The notes under the pieces are model-generated. The model was not told where the DNA came from. It saw only the letters and a list, made by a program, of their open reading frames with translations, and did not search any database. From CAWAHD01 sp963781785 (GTDB taxonomy: Bacteria; Planctomycetota; Planctomycetia; Isosphaerales; Isosphaeraceae): a stretch of 64,000 nt of DNA. The position numbers and the translations under genes were made by a program. Below are positions 1 to 8,341 of the stretch, piece by piece (positions within the stretch are counted from its first letter, which is position 1; each line of letters opens with the position of its first letter). The stretch covers positions 2,418,001 through 2,482,000 of the forward strand of contig CAWAHD010000001.1 of NCBI GenBank assembly GCA_963781785.1, read 5' to 3'.

Positions 1-2
1 TT

Positions 3-1535
3 CACAGCCGTTATCACCGCGCCCTTGCTGACTTACCTTGCTTCGGCAGGGCCGTTCGGCTCGCAATCATGGTCCGACGGTTCTTTTGCACGGATGCCCA
101 ATGTCCACGACGGATCTTTGCCGAGCGCCTGTTGGGATTTGCTCGTCCGTATAGCCGTACCACCGATCGACTCCGCCAAACCCATGAAGCAGTCGGGTCT
201 GCCCTTGGCGGCGAGCCCGGCTCCCGTCTGACCGTTTGCTTGGCCATCTCTACAAGTCCTGACACGCTTCTCCGGCGCGTGAAGCAATTCGAAGGCGGGT
301 CTCCTTCGCCACCCCGATTCGTTGGTATCGACGACTGGGCGTGGCGCAAGGGTCAACGCTACGGCACGATCGTTGTGGACTTGGAGCGGAGTGATATCAT
401 CGACCTTTTGCCCGATCGCGATGCGACGACCGTCAAGAAGTGGTTGGACGACCATCCCGGAGTCGAACTCATCAGTCGTGATCGCTCATCGACTTATGCT
501 CAAGCGGCCGCCGATTCGGCGCCCAATGCCCTGCAAGTCGCTGATCGCTGGCACCTGTTGAAGAACTTGCGAGAGGCCATCGAGCGGCTGTTTGAGCGAC
601 AGTCCGACGAGGTCAACGAAGCCGTAAAAGCGCCCGCAGCGGCTACGGAATCGCCGTGCAGTCCCGCGTTGCCTGACGCCGCGCGCGCCGTCACCGCGGG
701 TGAGCCATCGTCTCCTCCGCAGCCGATAGCCGATCCGACTGCGGAATCACCTCAACTCCAAGCCCAACGGGCGCGACGAAGGAAAAAGATCGAGCGGTTC
801 GAGCAGGTCCACGAGCGCCATCGACGACGCCACTCGGCACGGCGGATCGCTCGGGAACTTGGCATGTCGTTCAACACGGTACGGCGCTACCTACGGTGCA
901 AAGAGTGTCCGGACTGGAAACCGGGACGGGCATGGCGCTCCCGATGGGACGCGCACCGCGAATGGATCGACGCCCGTATTGCCGAGGGTTGTACAAACGC
1001 GGCCGAGTTGCACCGGCAATTGGTGACGAGAGATTTCCGCGGCTCGTACAACAGCGTGCAGCGGTACGTCAGGAAACGGCTCGGCGTGGCGGGGAAAAGA
1101 CGTGAGCGCGCCGGGGCGGCGAGGCCATCTGCTCCGTCCCCTCCATCACCGAGGCAGTTGTCGTTCGAATGGGTCCGTCGGCCCGAGAATCGCAAGCCCA
1201 ATGAGCAGAGGCGAATCGATGCGATTCGCGCCAGCAGTGACGAGTTGGCAACTGCGTTGGACTTAGCTGATGAGTTCGCGGACCTAATCCGAAAGCGCTC
1301 GTCCAAGACATTGAGCGATTGGCTGGTAAAAGCCGAAGTGTCCTCATCTCCAGATATACGGCGATTCGCCGATGGCATCCGGCGAGACGAATCAGCAGTA
1401 CTCGCGGCTGTGACCCAGCGGTGGAGCAATGGCCCGGTAGAAGGACACATCAACCGCCTGAAGACCGTCAAGCGGCAGATGTACGGCAGAGCGGGGTTCG
1501 TTTTGCTGAGGGCACGAATCCTCTGCGCTGCTTGA
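3..1535 (+). CDS. ISL3-family transposase (5' end outside window)
   Basis: This DDE transposase moves the surrounding insertion sequence. The frame is open to the window edge: codons from base 3 give a zinc-finger-side sequence (HSRYHRALADLPCFGR) that continues into VRRFFCTDAQCPRRIFAER, so the ATG at 69 is internal and the gene starts upstream of the window. The catalytic domain shows GIDDWAWRKG (first Asp), ISRDRSSTYAQA (second Asp) and, near the C-terminus, SNGPVEGHINRLK with the Glu. An HTH-like insert (ARRIARELGMSFNTVRRYL) lies in the middle, as in the longer ISL3 members. The C-terminal KRQMYGRAGFVLLRARIL is typical of the family. Apart from the missing 5' end the frame is intact, so it could still be active. 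Confidence 0.93.
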   Translation, partial: HSRYHRALADLPCFGRAVRLAIMVRRFFCTDAQCPRRIFAERLLGFARPYSRTTDRLRQTHEAVGSALGGEPGSRLTVCLAISTSPDTLLRRVKQFEGGSPSPPRFVGIDDWAWRKGQRYGTIVVDLERSDIIDLLPDRDATTVKKWLDDHPGVELISRDRSSTYAQAAADSAPNALQVADRWHLLKNLREAIERLFERQSDEVNEAVKAPAAATESPCSPALPDAARAVTAGEPSSPPQPIADPTAESPQLQAQRARRRKKIERFEQVHERHRRRHSARRIARELGMSFNTVRRYLRCKECPDWKPGRAWRSRWDAHREWIDARIAEGCTNAAELHRQLVTRDFRGSYNSVQRYVRKRLGVAGKRRERAGAARPSAPSPPSPRQLSFEWVRRPENRKPNEQRRIDAIRASSDELATALDLADEFADLIRKRSSKTLSDWLVKAEVSSSPDIRRFADGIRRDESAVLAAVTQRWSNGPVEGHINRLKTVKRQMYGRAGFVLLRARILCAA

Positions 1536-1777
1536 CCGTCATCGCCCCCCAGGGCTTGAGCCACGTGCGCGACAAACAAACGTCGCGCAGCCGACGGAAT
1601 CGCGTAAGGTATTCGCTGTCCCAAACATCTCAGGACCCGGCGCCGGGCGATTGGGGAGCGAAACAGATCGATGACCAGCGCGGCTCAGTACTCCCGGCAA
1701 TACTGCGTCGCCATCCGTACGCGATCGACACTCGATATGGAACGACATTCATCGCCGAGTCGTGGCCAGCGAGGGTG

Positions 1778-1802
1778 GGATCACCGAAAGTGCGGGAGAA
1801 CC
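1778..1802 (+). repeat. Putative right terminal inverted repeat of the ISL3 element
   Basis: The sequence ATCACCGAAAGTGCGGGAGA followed by ACC, read from the outside in, begins GGTTCTCCCGCACTTTCGG. This resembles the GG(C/T)TCT start of ISL3-family ends. It is followed by TCTTTTTG at 1803-1810, a candidate 8-bp target duplication. The matching left end would have to be found outside the window. Confidence 0.55.
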
Positions 1803-1813
1803 TCTTTTTGTGA

Positions 1814-2662
1814 TCAGTCCCACCCCACGGTTTCGTCGACGGCGATGCCCGTCAGACGCGCTTTCAATCCAAAGCGGACGGAACATACCGCATCGTGGGC
1901 TTGCCGGGACGCGCGATCGTCGGTGCGGAGAGCATCCTCAAATCCTATCGGCACGGCGTTGGTTATGCCGACATCAGCGGACCGAAAGATGAGAAGCGCG
2001 ATTTCGACACGTATTATGTGCCCATGAAGCCCGGTCCCAAATGGCCCAACATGATGAAGGAGATCAATCCTCCCGCCGACACGGGGCCGGTAACGCTCGA
2101 CTTCGCATTGGATCCGGGGCAGTCCATGCGGATCCACGTCCAGGGTCCTGATGGGAAGCCGATCACCGGATTGGATGTCCACGGCATATCGTCGCGAGAC
2201 CCGGTCGCGAAGACGGATCACTCGGAATTGACGGTCACCAATCTTGGTGCTGATGAGGAACGCCCCATCCTCTTCCGGCATGTGGAGAAACGTATCGGTC
2301 GAGTTGTGCGAATCGGTCCCAAAGAACTCGCGGCAGGCGAGATAACGATCAAGCTCCAGCCGGAAGCCTATGTCGTCGGACGCTTGCTCGACGAAGACGG
2401 CAAACCTCTTTCCGGCGCGACGATCGAGGCGTCCGGTGTGCCCTTTGCGTATGCGACCCGCCTTGATTCCGTTGGCGCCGACGCAGACGGACGTTTCCGC
2501 GCCGTATTGTTTCCTGGTTGCCGCTACTCTCTTCAAGCTCGAACCAGCCGCCGTGAAATGAGCTTTCTGACAATCGAACGCGATCTGACCGTCGAACCCG
2601 GCGAAACCAAAGACCTGGGAACGTTGCAGTTCGGCAAGAACGGCAAACCGATCAAGAGGTAA
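1814..2662 (+). pseudogene. 3' remnant of a carboxypeptidase-regulatory-like domain protein
   Basis: An open frame starts directly after a TGA at 1811, next to the insertion sequence end, and runs to a stop at 2662. It has no proper start. The first codons already read as the inside of a protein (GFVDGDARQTRFQSKADG, then TYRIVGLPGRAIV), so GTG 1895 is not a true start. The product carries repeated beta-sandwich carboxypeptidase-regulatory-like units (ADGTYRIVGLPG; GRLLDEDGKPLSGATIEA...DADGRFRAVLFPG) and ends LTVEPGETKDLGTLQF, a usual end of such units in planctomycete proteins. The parent gene was probably much longer and encoded an exported or regulatory protein. The left part was separated by the IS insertion and may survive beyond the left edge. 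Confidence 0.75.
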
Positions 2663-2939
2663 CTGACGGACGAAAAAGCAAAAAAGGCTACCGTCCGTGC
2701 TGCACCCCGTCGCGGGACAGAGGCGGGACGTAAGGAGGCCGTCGGACCCAACTGATGGGTTCGCGACGACAATTTGAAAAGTCGCTCGCCGTTCTCAATT
2801 TGGCCGGAATGTGAGCGTCGCGAACACCTGTGTGTGGTACTCCGTCTGATTTAACTCGTCGCATCTGAGACGTCCCAACAAACGACCATTATTTGGCACT
2901 GGTGGTGATACGGGCCGATTTGGGTCCGGTTCGAACGGC

Positions 2940-3314
2940 TTACAGCTTCCGCAGGAATTCCATGAGTTCCTTGTCTTCACGGTAGCGTTCCTTTCTCTTG
3001 TTTGATGGGTTCTCCCCAACATCACACGTTGCCAGGGCTCTTTCTTTCATCTGCAAGTCGACTTCAGCATAGATGTTGGTCGTTGCCAGTGACACGTGCT
3101 CCATCCAAGCCCGAATCGTGTTGATGTCCACGCCCGCCCGCAGCAAGTGCGTGGTAGTGGTGTGGCGAATCGTATGTGGACCCAGTTGTTTCTTGCTCAT
3201 CGAAGGTCGCGATTGGGCGACTGCCTTTGCGTAGCGTTCTACCAGCGCATGAATTTTGAATCGCGTCAGCGGTTGTCGGCGGCGTTGCGAAAAACATGGT
3301 CTGACGGTGGATGG
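2940..3314 (-). pseudogene. Tyrosine recombinase (phage-type integrase), C-terminal remnant
   Basis: This is a piece of a site-specific tyrosine recombinase. The C-terminal catalytic box is visible: HTIRHTTTTHLL (HxxR), then INTIRAWMEHVSLATTNIY with the second His and the nucleophilic Tyr. The frame is open upstream of ATG 3200 as far as about 3314 and reads FSQRRRQPLTRFKIHALVERYAKA, typical integrase sequence, before a stop. The N-terminal arm, the core-binding domain and the first catalytic Arg are missing, so the protein cannot be functional. It lies beside a tRNA-like fragment at 3481-3518, which fits the remains of an integrated element. Confidence 0.85.
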
Positions 3315-3480
3315 TCAGTAACAAGCTGGCGTAGGACATGAACTGTTGTGGACCAAAGGGGAATGAAACAGGGACGCAGCTAGATATTCGCTGGGATCAG
3401 CGGCCCGCGTCGAGGTTGTGCGGCGGTAAAGATCGTCTGAGCTACGTTCGAGGTATCACCACGGAGTTGAAGCGTTTCAT

Positions 3481-3518
3481 TTGAACCTCCGACCTCACGG
3501 TCCCGAATAGAGCGCTCG
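3481..3518 (-). repeat. Degenerate tRNA 3'-half-like sequence, possible att scar
   Basis: On the minus strand this stretch resembles the anticodon-to-T-loop part of a tRNA-Pro. It shares GACCTCACGGTCCCGAA with the better preserved fragment at 15301-15352. The second half of the anticodon stem (TAGAG instead of CCGTG) no longer pairs, and no 5' half is present. Because it sits about 170 bases from an integrase remnant, I read it as a leftover attachment site rather than a working tRNA. Confidence 0.5.
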
Positions 3519-3624
3519 CTGTTTCCGTAAATGCTGTGTAGATAATTGTTTCGATTCTTTCACCTAGCCGTAAGTCGTTTCCAGGAATTCTACGGAATTT
3601 CGAGGAATTTGTATCGTTTTCTAT

Positions 3625-3638
3625 GGTTTTGGTGCCAC
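3625..3638 (+). repeat. TTTTGGTGCCAC element, copy 1
   Basis: The sequence GGTTTTGGTGCCAC recurs as GTTTTGGTGCCACC at 15147-15160, with further half-copies at 15218-15239. In both places it lies 100-180 bases from a tRNA-like fragment. It could be a recombinase arm-type site or part of a shared mobile element end; this is inference from spacing and repetition only. Confidence 0.45.
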
Positions 3639-4000
3639 GGCAGTGAAACTCGCCCGTCGTGTCATACCGATCGTGAAAGCAGAACCAGCTTGGGGACGCT
3701 CCTTGCGGATTCGCTGCACGCCTCGGCTGCTGCGCGCGCCGGTGTCTGATCGACGTCTGATCGACCGTGGCGTGTCCGGCCGACGCGCAAAGACCGCCGG
3801 GCGACACCGCATTGTGGAAATCATCCTTCCAGCCCCGTAGATCGGTACGACTGTCTGTGCCGGACGGAAGGCCACGCTTGACACTGGAAGCAACTGGAGG
3901 TAATTTAACTTTGTATTGCAAAGTTATTTGCGATTGGCATGGTCTTCGTGAGCCGTTGACTCGAAACGCATACCCGTGTTAGGCAGAGGATGTCAATCGC

Positions 4001-4390
4001 ATGAAGCCGTTCCTGTCAAAGTGGCCAACCCATCTCGGCGTGGGGCTCTTCGCTGGAGCAGCCATTGTGTACGTGGACAACTGGTCGCTCGAGGGTGAGG
4101 TCAGCCCGATCATCATCGTTGCGCTTATACTGGCCGCAACAGTAATGGCCGGGGCGATGTGGAGGCGGAGCGGTTGGCGATCGGCGGCCGTTACGTGGGC
4201 ATGCGTACCATTGGCTCACGTTGTCAAGCACGTCCTGGACTTGCCGGACACGCTGCACCCGAACACCTATACTTCGATCCTGTATCTCGCGGCGTTCACT
4301 CTGGTGGTCGCGATGGGCGGCACAGCTTGCGGAATGTTGATCCGCAGGCTTGCGACAGGCCCGATGACGGGCGAAGAGACACCTGCCTAA
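4001..4390 (+). CDS. Small integral membrane protein of unknown function
   Basis: I do not recognise a family. The 129-residue product is strongly hydrophobic, with about four predicted membrane helices near residues 8-26, 36-54, 60-78 and 90-113. It has short charged loops (MWRRSGWRS; LDLPDTLHPNTYT) and a polar C-terminal tail. A purine-rich stretch lies just ahead of the ATG. It stands alone: no gene overlaps it or is closely linked, and it sits between the 5' integration scar and the leftward dehydrogenase cluster. Membrane location is a fair inference from composition, but no transport or enzyme motif is visible. Confidence 0.7.
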   Translation: MKPFLSKWPTHLGVGLFAGAAIVYVDNWSLEGEVSPIIIVALILAATVMAGAMWRRSGWRSAAVTWACVPLAHVVKHVLDLPDTLHPNTYTSILYLAAFTLVVAMGGTACGMLIRRLATGPMTGEETPA

Positions 4391-4763
4391 CGACTCGGTT
4401 GTAGCCGGGGTGCTTCGCGTTATCGCTGAACCTGACCTTTCGGCAATGCAATTCGGTCGCATGGACGGACTGAATTCGTTGTCGTTGCCCTGCTAATTGC
4501 TTTTGCAAGAACGACGGACAAGAATTGTGGCGGAGTCGCTGGGCGCCGACTCGCAGTTCGTGACATTCTTCGTCGAACATTACTTGAATCTGCCGCCGTG
4601 CGGATGAACCATGTGGCGTTCGGATCCGCAAGCGCTGATCGCCGACGAGCCGACCGGCCCTTACCCGCGAGCTGAGGCAATTGGGGCATCGTTGCCCCCG
4701 ATTGAAGTCGCTCGGACGCCCACGGGTTCGCATATGCGGCATCATAGCGGAAAGAGGCAGAGA
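4391..4763. other. Intergenic stretch, no gene seen
   Basis: This gap lies between the convergent membrane-protein gene and the HpcH-like gene. The long plus-strand frame that begins at 4611 runs antisense to the HpcH-like gene and is a shadow. I see no strong hairpin or repeat in it. Confidence 0.5.
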
Positions 4764-5630
4764 CTAGCGCGCTTCGTATCCCGTATTGGTGGCGGATTTG
4801 CGGCCCTGGAACAACCTGTAGCCAGGGCGTGTCTGCCAGCTCGAAGGACCGGCAAGGATCTTGCCATGGGCCAGAACGGATTCTCTGACGAGTTTTTCCC
4901 GCGCGTTATACGACGGGGAGCCATCGCGGTCGCCGCCGTGCTGGCCGAAATCGTTGCTCGCGACCATCACGATATCGATCCCCTCGACCTCTTCGAGGAT
5001 GTTATCGATAATTCCGACGCCGGCCGGGCTCTCGATCTGGATCATGATCAAGATGTTGTTGTTGGCGTTGGTGGCATAGCCCCTGCCCCAGAGTTTGCCG
5101 GCCTGGCCGCCGCCGGAGCTGCGATGACCCCAGGGCTTGGTGTTCGGGGATTCGCGATTACCGACCGGGAATTTGGCGAACATGACCGCATTGCGCGCTT
5201 CCTGAACGGTCTCGACCATCGGGACGATGATCCCCAGTGCGCCGGCATCGACGGCTTTCTGGATGTCGCCGACGTTCGCCGACGGTACGCGGACGAATGC
5301 GATGCAACCGGCTTCGGCAATCACCTTGATCAATTGCTGCGCTTCGCGCCACGTCAGCGTGCTGTGTTGCATTTCGATCCAGATGAAATCCTGCCCTTCA
5401 CAGGCTTTTTTCGCGGCCTCGAGGTCGGGCTCGGTGATCGTGTTGCTGAACACCTGCTTGCCGGCTTTCAATTTGGTGATCACTGTGTTGAAGGTCTGCG
5501 AGCCGGGAGCCAATGCCGGGCCCGTCGCGCCGCCCGGACCCCGAGTCGGCGCCGCCGCGGGCTGACTCTGCGCTGGCCGCTGCGGTTGTTGCTGCGCCAT
5601 CGCGACCGAGGCCGCGAAAACCAGCGTCAC
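4764..5630 (-). CDS. Exported HpcH/HpaI aldolase/citrate lyase family protein, frame broken at the 5' end
   Basis: The family cleaves or forms C-C bonds of 2-keto acids with pyruvate or oxaloacetate, using a divalent metal. Family landmarks are present: VRVPSANVGDIQKAVDAGA, VPMVETVQEARNAV, the metal-ligand Glu in IMIQIESPAGV and Asp in VASNDFGQHGG. The N-terminus carries a hydrophobic stretch ending in AMAQ, followed by a Gln/Pro/Ala-rich linker, so it appears secreted; most family members are cytosolic. The GTG at 5630 would give a signal peptide without its basic part. The other frame supplies that part, from ATG 5694 or 5775 to VPRVARD, and joins near 5640, so a one-base frame break is likely. 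It is the last gene of a leftward cluster with a PQQ dehydrogenase, a cytochrome c and a DUF1552 protein. Confidence 0.82.
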   Translation of the reverse strand: MTLVFAASVAMAQQQPQRPAQSQPAAAPTRGPGGATGPALAPGSQTFNTVITKLKAGKQVFSNTITEPDLEAAKKACEGQDFIWIEMQHSTLTWREAQQLIKVIAEAGCIAFVRVPSANVGDIQKAVDAGALGIIVPMVETVQEARNAVMFAKFPVGNRESPNTKPWGHRSSGGGQAGKLWGRGYATNANNNILIMIQIESPAGVGIIDNILEEVEGIDIVMVASNDFGQHGGDRDGSPSYNAREKLVRESVLAHGKILAGPSSWQTRPGYRLFQGRKSATNTGYEAR

Positions 5631-5852
5631 CGCGATCTCGCGCTACCCGTGGCACGAGCTGTTTGGTCGAAACCGTCCTGCTCGGAAGTCTCATTCCGCG
5701 GGGACGCGGGTGGCTGTCCCGGGGGAAAGTGGCGAAGGGTGAGGTTTTGGTGCCGGTCATACGCCCACTGCTCATGATGTGTCCTCCAAGATTGGGATTC
5801 GCGGCGCCAAGAATCGGAAAGGTCGTAGGACCGTGAACTTGCCATACCGCAC

Positions 5853-7871
5853 CTACGGTATAGCCAGTGCCAGCAGCTCCGCCGGGATTCCTCGGGCGCC
5901 GGTGGCGACAACGATGTACTGTCTGTCATTGACCATATAGGTCATGGGGACGCCGGTCGTGCTGGCGGGCAATGGCAGCTCGAAAGCGACAGCCCCTGTC
6001 CTCTTGTCGATAGCGCGGAAGATTTTCCCGCCGCCGCCAGGACCGGCATTGAACAGGCCCGAACCGTCCGCTCCGAACAAGAGCGTCTTGGTCACCAGCA
6101 AAGGCGACCGTTCCGGCTTGCCCAACTTCTTGAGATCGATGCCCCGCATTGCCGGGTGGTTTTTCACGGCATCGGGCGCGTCGCCGTTGGCGATCATCCA
6201 GACATGCTCGCCAGTATTTAAGTTGATCGCAGTGATCCGGCCCCATGGCGGCTTGATCAGGGGCAAACCCCGCGGCCCGATATTCGATCGGGCCGGACCT
6301 TCGCCGGAGGCGAAACCGCGCGATCCTCCCGCCGGAGCCCCGGCACCGCGCCTGCGCCCCGAGCCAGGCGAGCCAACGTAGCCTATGTCGGAGCGTGCGG
6401 GGTCGGCCACAGCGAGGGCAAGGTTATCGGGATCGGTGACGGAGGAGACGTACATGATGCCGGTCTCGGGATCGAGCGCGGGGCTGGGCCAGTTGGCCCC
6501 GCCGGCGTGATGGGGAAGGATCAACGTGCCGATCTTGCCGCCGGCATCGCGCACGCTTGGGGGCATGAATAGCGGACCGTAGCGATACTGGTTGAGGATC
6601 TTGACCGCCTCGGCTCGCAACTCCGGCGTGAAGTCGATGAGGTCATCAACCGTGATACCCTGCCGATCGAACGGCACAGGTTTGGTGGGAAACGGCTGGG
6701 TCGGCGAGGTTTTTTCGCCAGGCACGTCGGACTGGGGAACCGGCCGCTCCTCGATGGGCCATACCGGCTCGCCGGTGACGCGATCAAAAACAAATGTGGC
6801 CGCGAACTTGGTGACGAGCGCGACGGCTTTGATCGTCTTGCCGCCGACCGTGATGTCGGCGAGCAGCGGAGGCGACGACGGTTCGTAATCCCAGAGGTCA
6901 TGGTGGACGACCTGGAAATGCCAGACGCGCTTTCCGGTCTTCGCATCGAGGCACACAAGGCAACCCGAGAACAGATTGTCGCCCCAACGTTTTCCGCCAT
7001 AAAAATCACTCGTCGGCGCCTCGACGGGAATGTACACGTAGCCGAGTTCCTCGTCGCCCGAGAGAGGTGCCCAGGCGCCGGTATTGCCAGTGTATTTCCA
7101 CGAGCCGTTTTCCCACGTCTCGTTGCCGAATTCGCCCGGACGCGGGATGGTCCTGAACGTCCAGACGCGCCGGCCGGTGCGCACATCATAGCCGCGGATA
7201 TATCCGGGAACATTCGTTTTCGAGGGAGGTGCAGACCCCGGCGCGAGTGCGGCGCCCACGACCACCACGTCGCGAATGACAATGGCCGGGGACGAGGCCC
7301 CGATCTGGCCCGGCCGCACGACATCTCGGTCCAGACCCTCGGTCAATTCGACGATGCCGTCCTTGCCGAAGCCGGGAATCGGACGGCCCGTTTTGGCGTC
7401 GAGCGCCACGAGTTGAAAACCGGGCGATATGAGCAGGATACGGCTGTCGCCCTTTCCATCGCTCCAGTAGGCCAATCCCCGGTTCTGAGTTCGGACGGCC
7501 CGATCCCCGCGTTCGCCTTCGTCGAGCCGGTACATCCAGAGCGTCTCTCCGGTGGCCGCATCCACGGCGACCGCGTCGCGCCGGGAGCCGGCCGTGAAGT
7601 AGAGGACGCCTCCCACCATCAGCGGCGTCACTTCCCAGTTGTAGTCGGGCCGGGGACCGAAGTTCTCGGCCTTCCACCGCCACGCGATCTCAAGCTGTTT
7701 CACGTTCGCGGCATTGATCTGGTCCAGCGGCGAATACCTGGTGCTGCCGGCATCGCCGCCATAGAAGCGCCACTCGCCGTTGACCGCACCCTGCTGCGCC
7801 TGCACGCGAGCCGGGGCGGAGCACGCCAGAATAATCGCCAAGATCAGAAGCCAGACCGGATGCGATCTCAT
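5853..7871 (-). CDS. PQQ-dependent dehydrogenase (quinoprotein), periplasmic
   Basis: The 672-residue product resembles pyrroloquinoline-quinone dehydrogenases that oxidise sugars or alcohols in the periplasm. A signal peptide (MRSHPVWLLILAIILAC... cut after VQA) is followed by GEWRFYGGDAGSTRYSPLDQI, the usual opening of the eight-bladed propeller. Later landmarks include VAVDAATGETLWMYR, CLDAKTGKRVWHFQ, GGANWPSPALDPETGIMYV and a C-terminal MTYMVNDRQYIVVATG. There is no fused haem domain or membrane anchor, so electrons probably pass to the cytochrome c encoded directly upstream, whose stop overlaps this start (ATGA). A Gly/Arg/Ala-rich insertion (GSGRRRGAGAPAGGSRG) interrupts a late blade. 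The substrate cannot be told from sequence. Confidence 0.92.
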   Translation of the reverse strand: MRSHPVWLLILAIILACSAPARVQAQQGAVNGEWRFYGGDAGSTRYSPLDQINAANVKQLEIAWRWKAENFGPRPDYNWEVTPLMVGGVLYFTAGSRRDAVAVDAATGETLWMYRLDEGERGDRAVRTQNRGLAYWSDGKGDSRILLISPGFQLVALDAKTGRPIPGFGKDGIVELTEGLDRDVVRPGQIGASSPAIVIRDVVVVGAALAPGSAPPSKTNVPGYIRGYDVRTGRRVWTFRTIPRPGEFGNETWENGSWKYTGNTGAWAPLSGDEELGYVYIPVEAPTSDFYGGKRWGDNLFSGCLVCLDAKTGKRVWHFQVVHHDLWDYEPSSPPLLADITVGGKTIKAVALVTKFAATFVFDRVTGEPVWPIEERPVPQSDVPGEKTSPTQPFPTKPVPFDRQGITVDDLIDFTPELRAEAVKILNQYRYGPLFMPPSVRDAGGKIGTLILPHHAGGANWPSPALDPETGIMYVSSVTDPDNLALAVADPARSDIGYVGSPGSGRRRGAGAPAGGSRGFASGEGPARSNIGPRGLPLIKPPWGRITAINLNTGEHVWMIANGDAPDAVKNHPAMRGIDLKKLGKPERSPLLVTKTLLFGADGSGLFNAGPGGGGKIFRAIDKRTGAVAFELPLPASTTGVPMTYMVNDRQYIVVATGARGIPAELLALAIP

Positions 7872-8299
7872 TTTTCAGCCCGGATGAGAATCGCTTTGAG
7901 CACATCGGGGTCGGGCATGAGTTCGCTCTGCCCGGTGGGAAAGTCGTTGACTCGTAGCATGTATGCCGTGATGTCAGTGCATTGCTTGCGGCTGAGCTTG
8001 CCGGGGCCGTCCGACGGCATCTCCTTCCGCGTCAATTCGACGACGCTCTCCACCGATTTTCCTTCCCACTTCTCGAGGAATTCCTTCCCCACGAGCGGGG
8101 TGGCATCGTCGTTCCCCAGCAAGGTGTCGCCATGACAACGGGCACAGTGGGAGCGATAGGCTTTTTTGCCGCGATCGGCCTGTTCCTTGGAATAAACGCC
8201 GTCCCAGACCGTGCGGGACGGAGCGGTCGCGGAACCGCCCACTCGGAGAGCCAAAGCAGTGACCAATGTCATGACCGATCGGATGATCATATTTGGCAA
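7868..8299 (-). CDS. Small c-type cytochrome, likely electron acceptor of the PQQ dehydrogenase
   Basis: This 143-residue protein has an N-terminal hydrophobic export segment (residues about 5-25) and one haem-binding CxxCH motif, CARCHGDTLLGNDDATPLVG, the usual opening of class I cytochrome c domains. A Met-containing stretch (LTRKEMPSDGPGKLS) supplies the probable sixth ligand, followed by the C-terminal helix CTDITAYMLRVNDFPTGQ. Its 3' end overlaps the dehydrogenase start by four bases, so the two are translationally coupled. The obvious role is electron transfer from reduced PQQ to the respiratory chain. The physical partnership is inferred from gene order. Confidence 0.9.
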   Translation of the reverse strand: MPNMIIRSVMTLVTALALRVGGSATAPSRTVWDGVYSKEQADRGKKAYRSHCARCHGDTLLGNDDATPLVGKEFLEKWEGKSVESVVELTRKEMPSDGPGKLSRKQCTDITAYMLRVNDFPTGQSELMPDPDVLKAILIRAEK

Positions 8300-8341
8300 A
8301 TCCCCAGCCAGTTCAGTGGCTTTAAGGTGTCTGGCTGTCGT

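Larger units (their letters stand above)
1..1802 (+). mobile_element. ISL3-family insertion sequence, left end outside the window
   Basis: This element consists of the ISL3 transposase gene and about 270 bases of downstream DNA. The right end is placed at about 1802, where a sequence ending TGCGGGAGAACC (read inward, GGTTCTCCCGCA...) has the look of an ISL3 terminal inverted repeat. The next eight bases, TCTTTTTG, are T-rich and could be the 8-bp target duplication known for this family. A disrupted host reading frame resumes immediately afterwards. The left end and the matching repeat lie outside the window, so the boundary is inferred. Confidence 0.65.
3315..4000. other. Stretch without a convincing gene; integration scar
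   Basis: I see no supported gene here. The small overlapping frames on both strands lack recognisable motifs. The stretch contains the degenerate tRNA-like sequence at 3481-3518 and the GGTTTTGGTGCCAC element at 3625-3638, both of which recur around 15.0-15.3 kb. The left half is clearly more AT-rich than the neighbouring genes, which suggests acquired DNA. Confidence 0.6.

Noticed and set aside
4611..5777. A 388-codon plus-strand open frame
   Set aside because: It lies antisense to the HpcH-like gene, has no family resemblance, and mirrors the codon structure of the real gene in a GC-rich genome.
6900..8135. A 411-codon plus-strand open frame
   Set aside because: It is antisense to the PQQ dehydrogenase and cytochrome c genes, which carry clear motifs.
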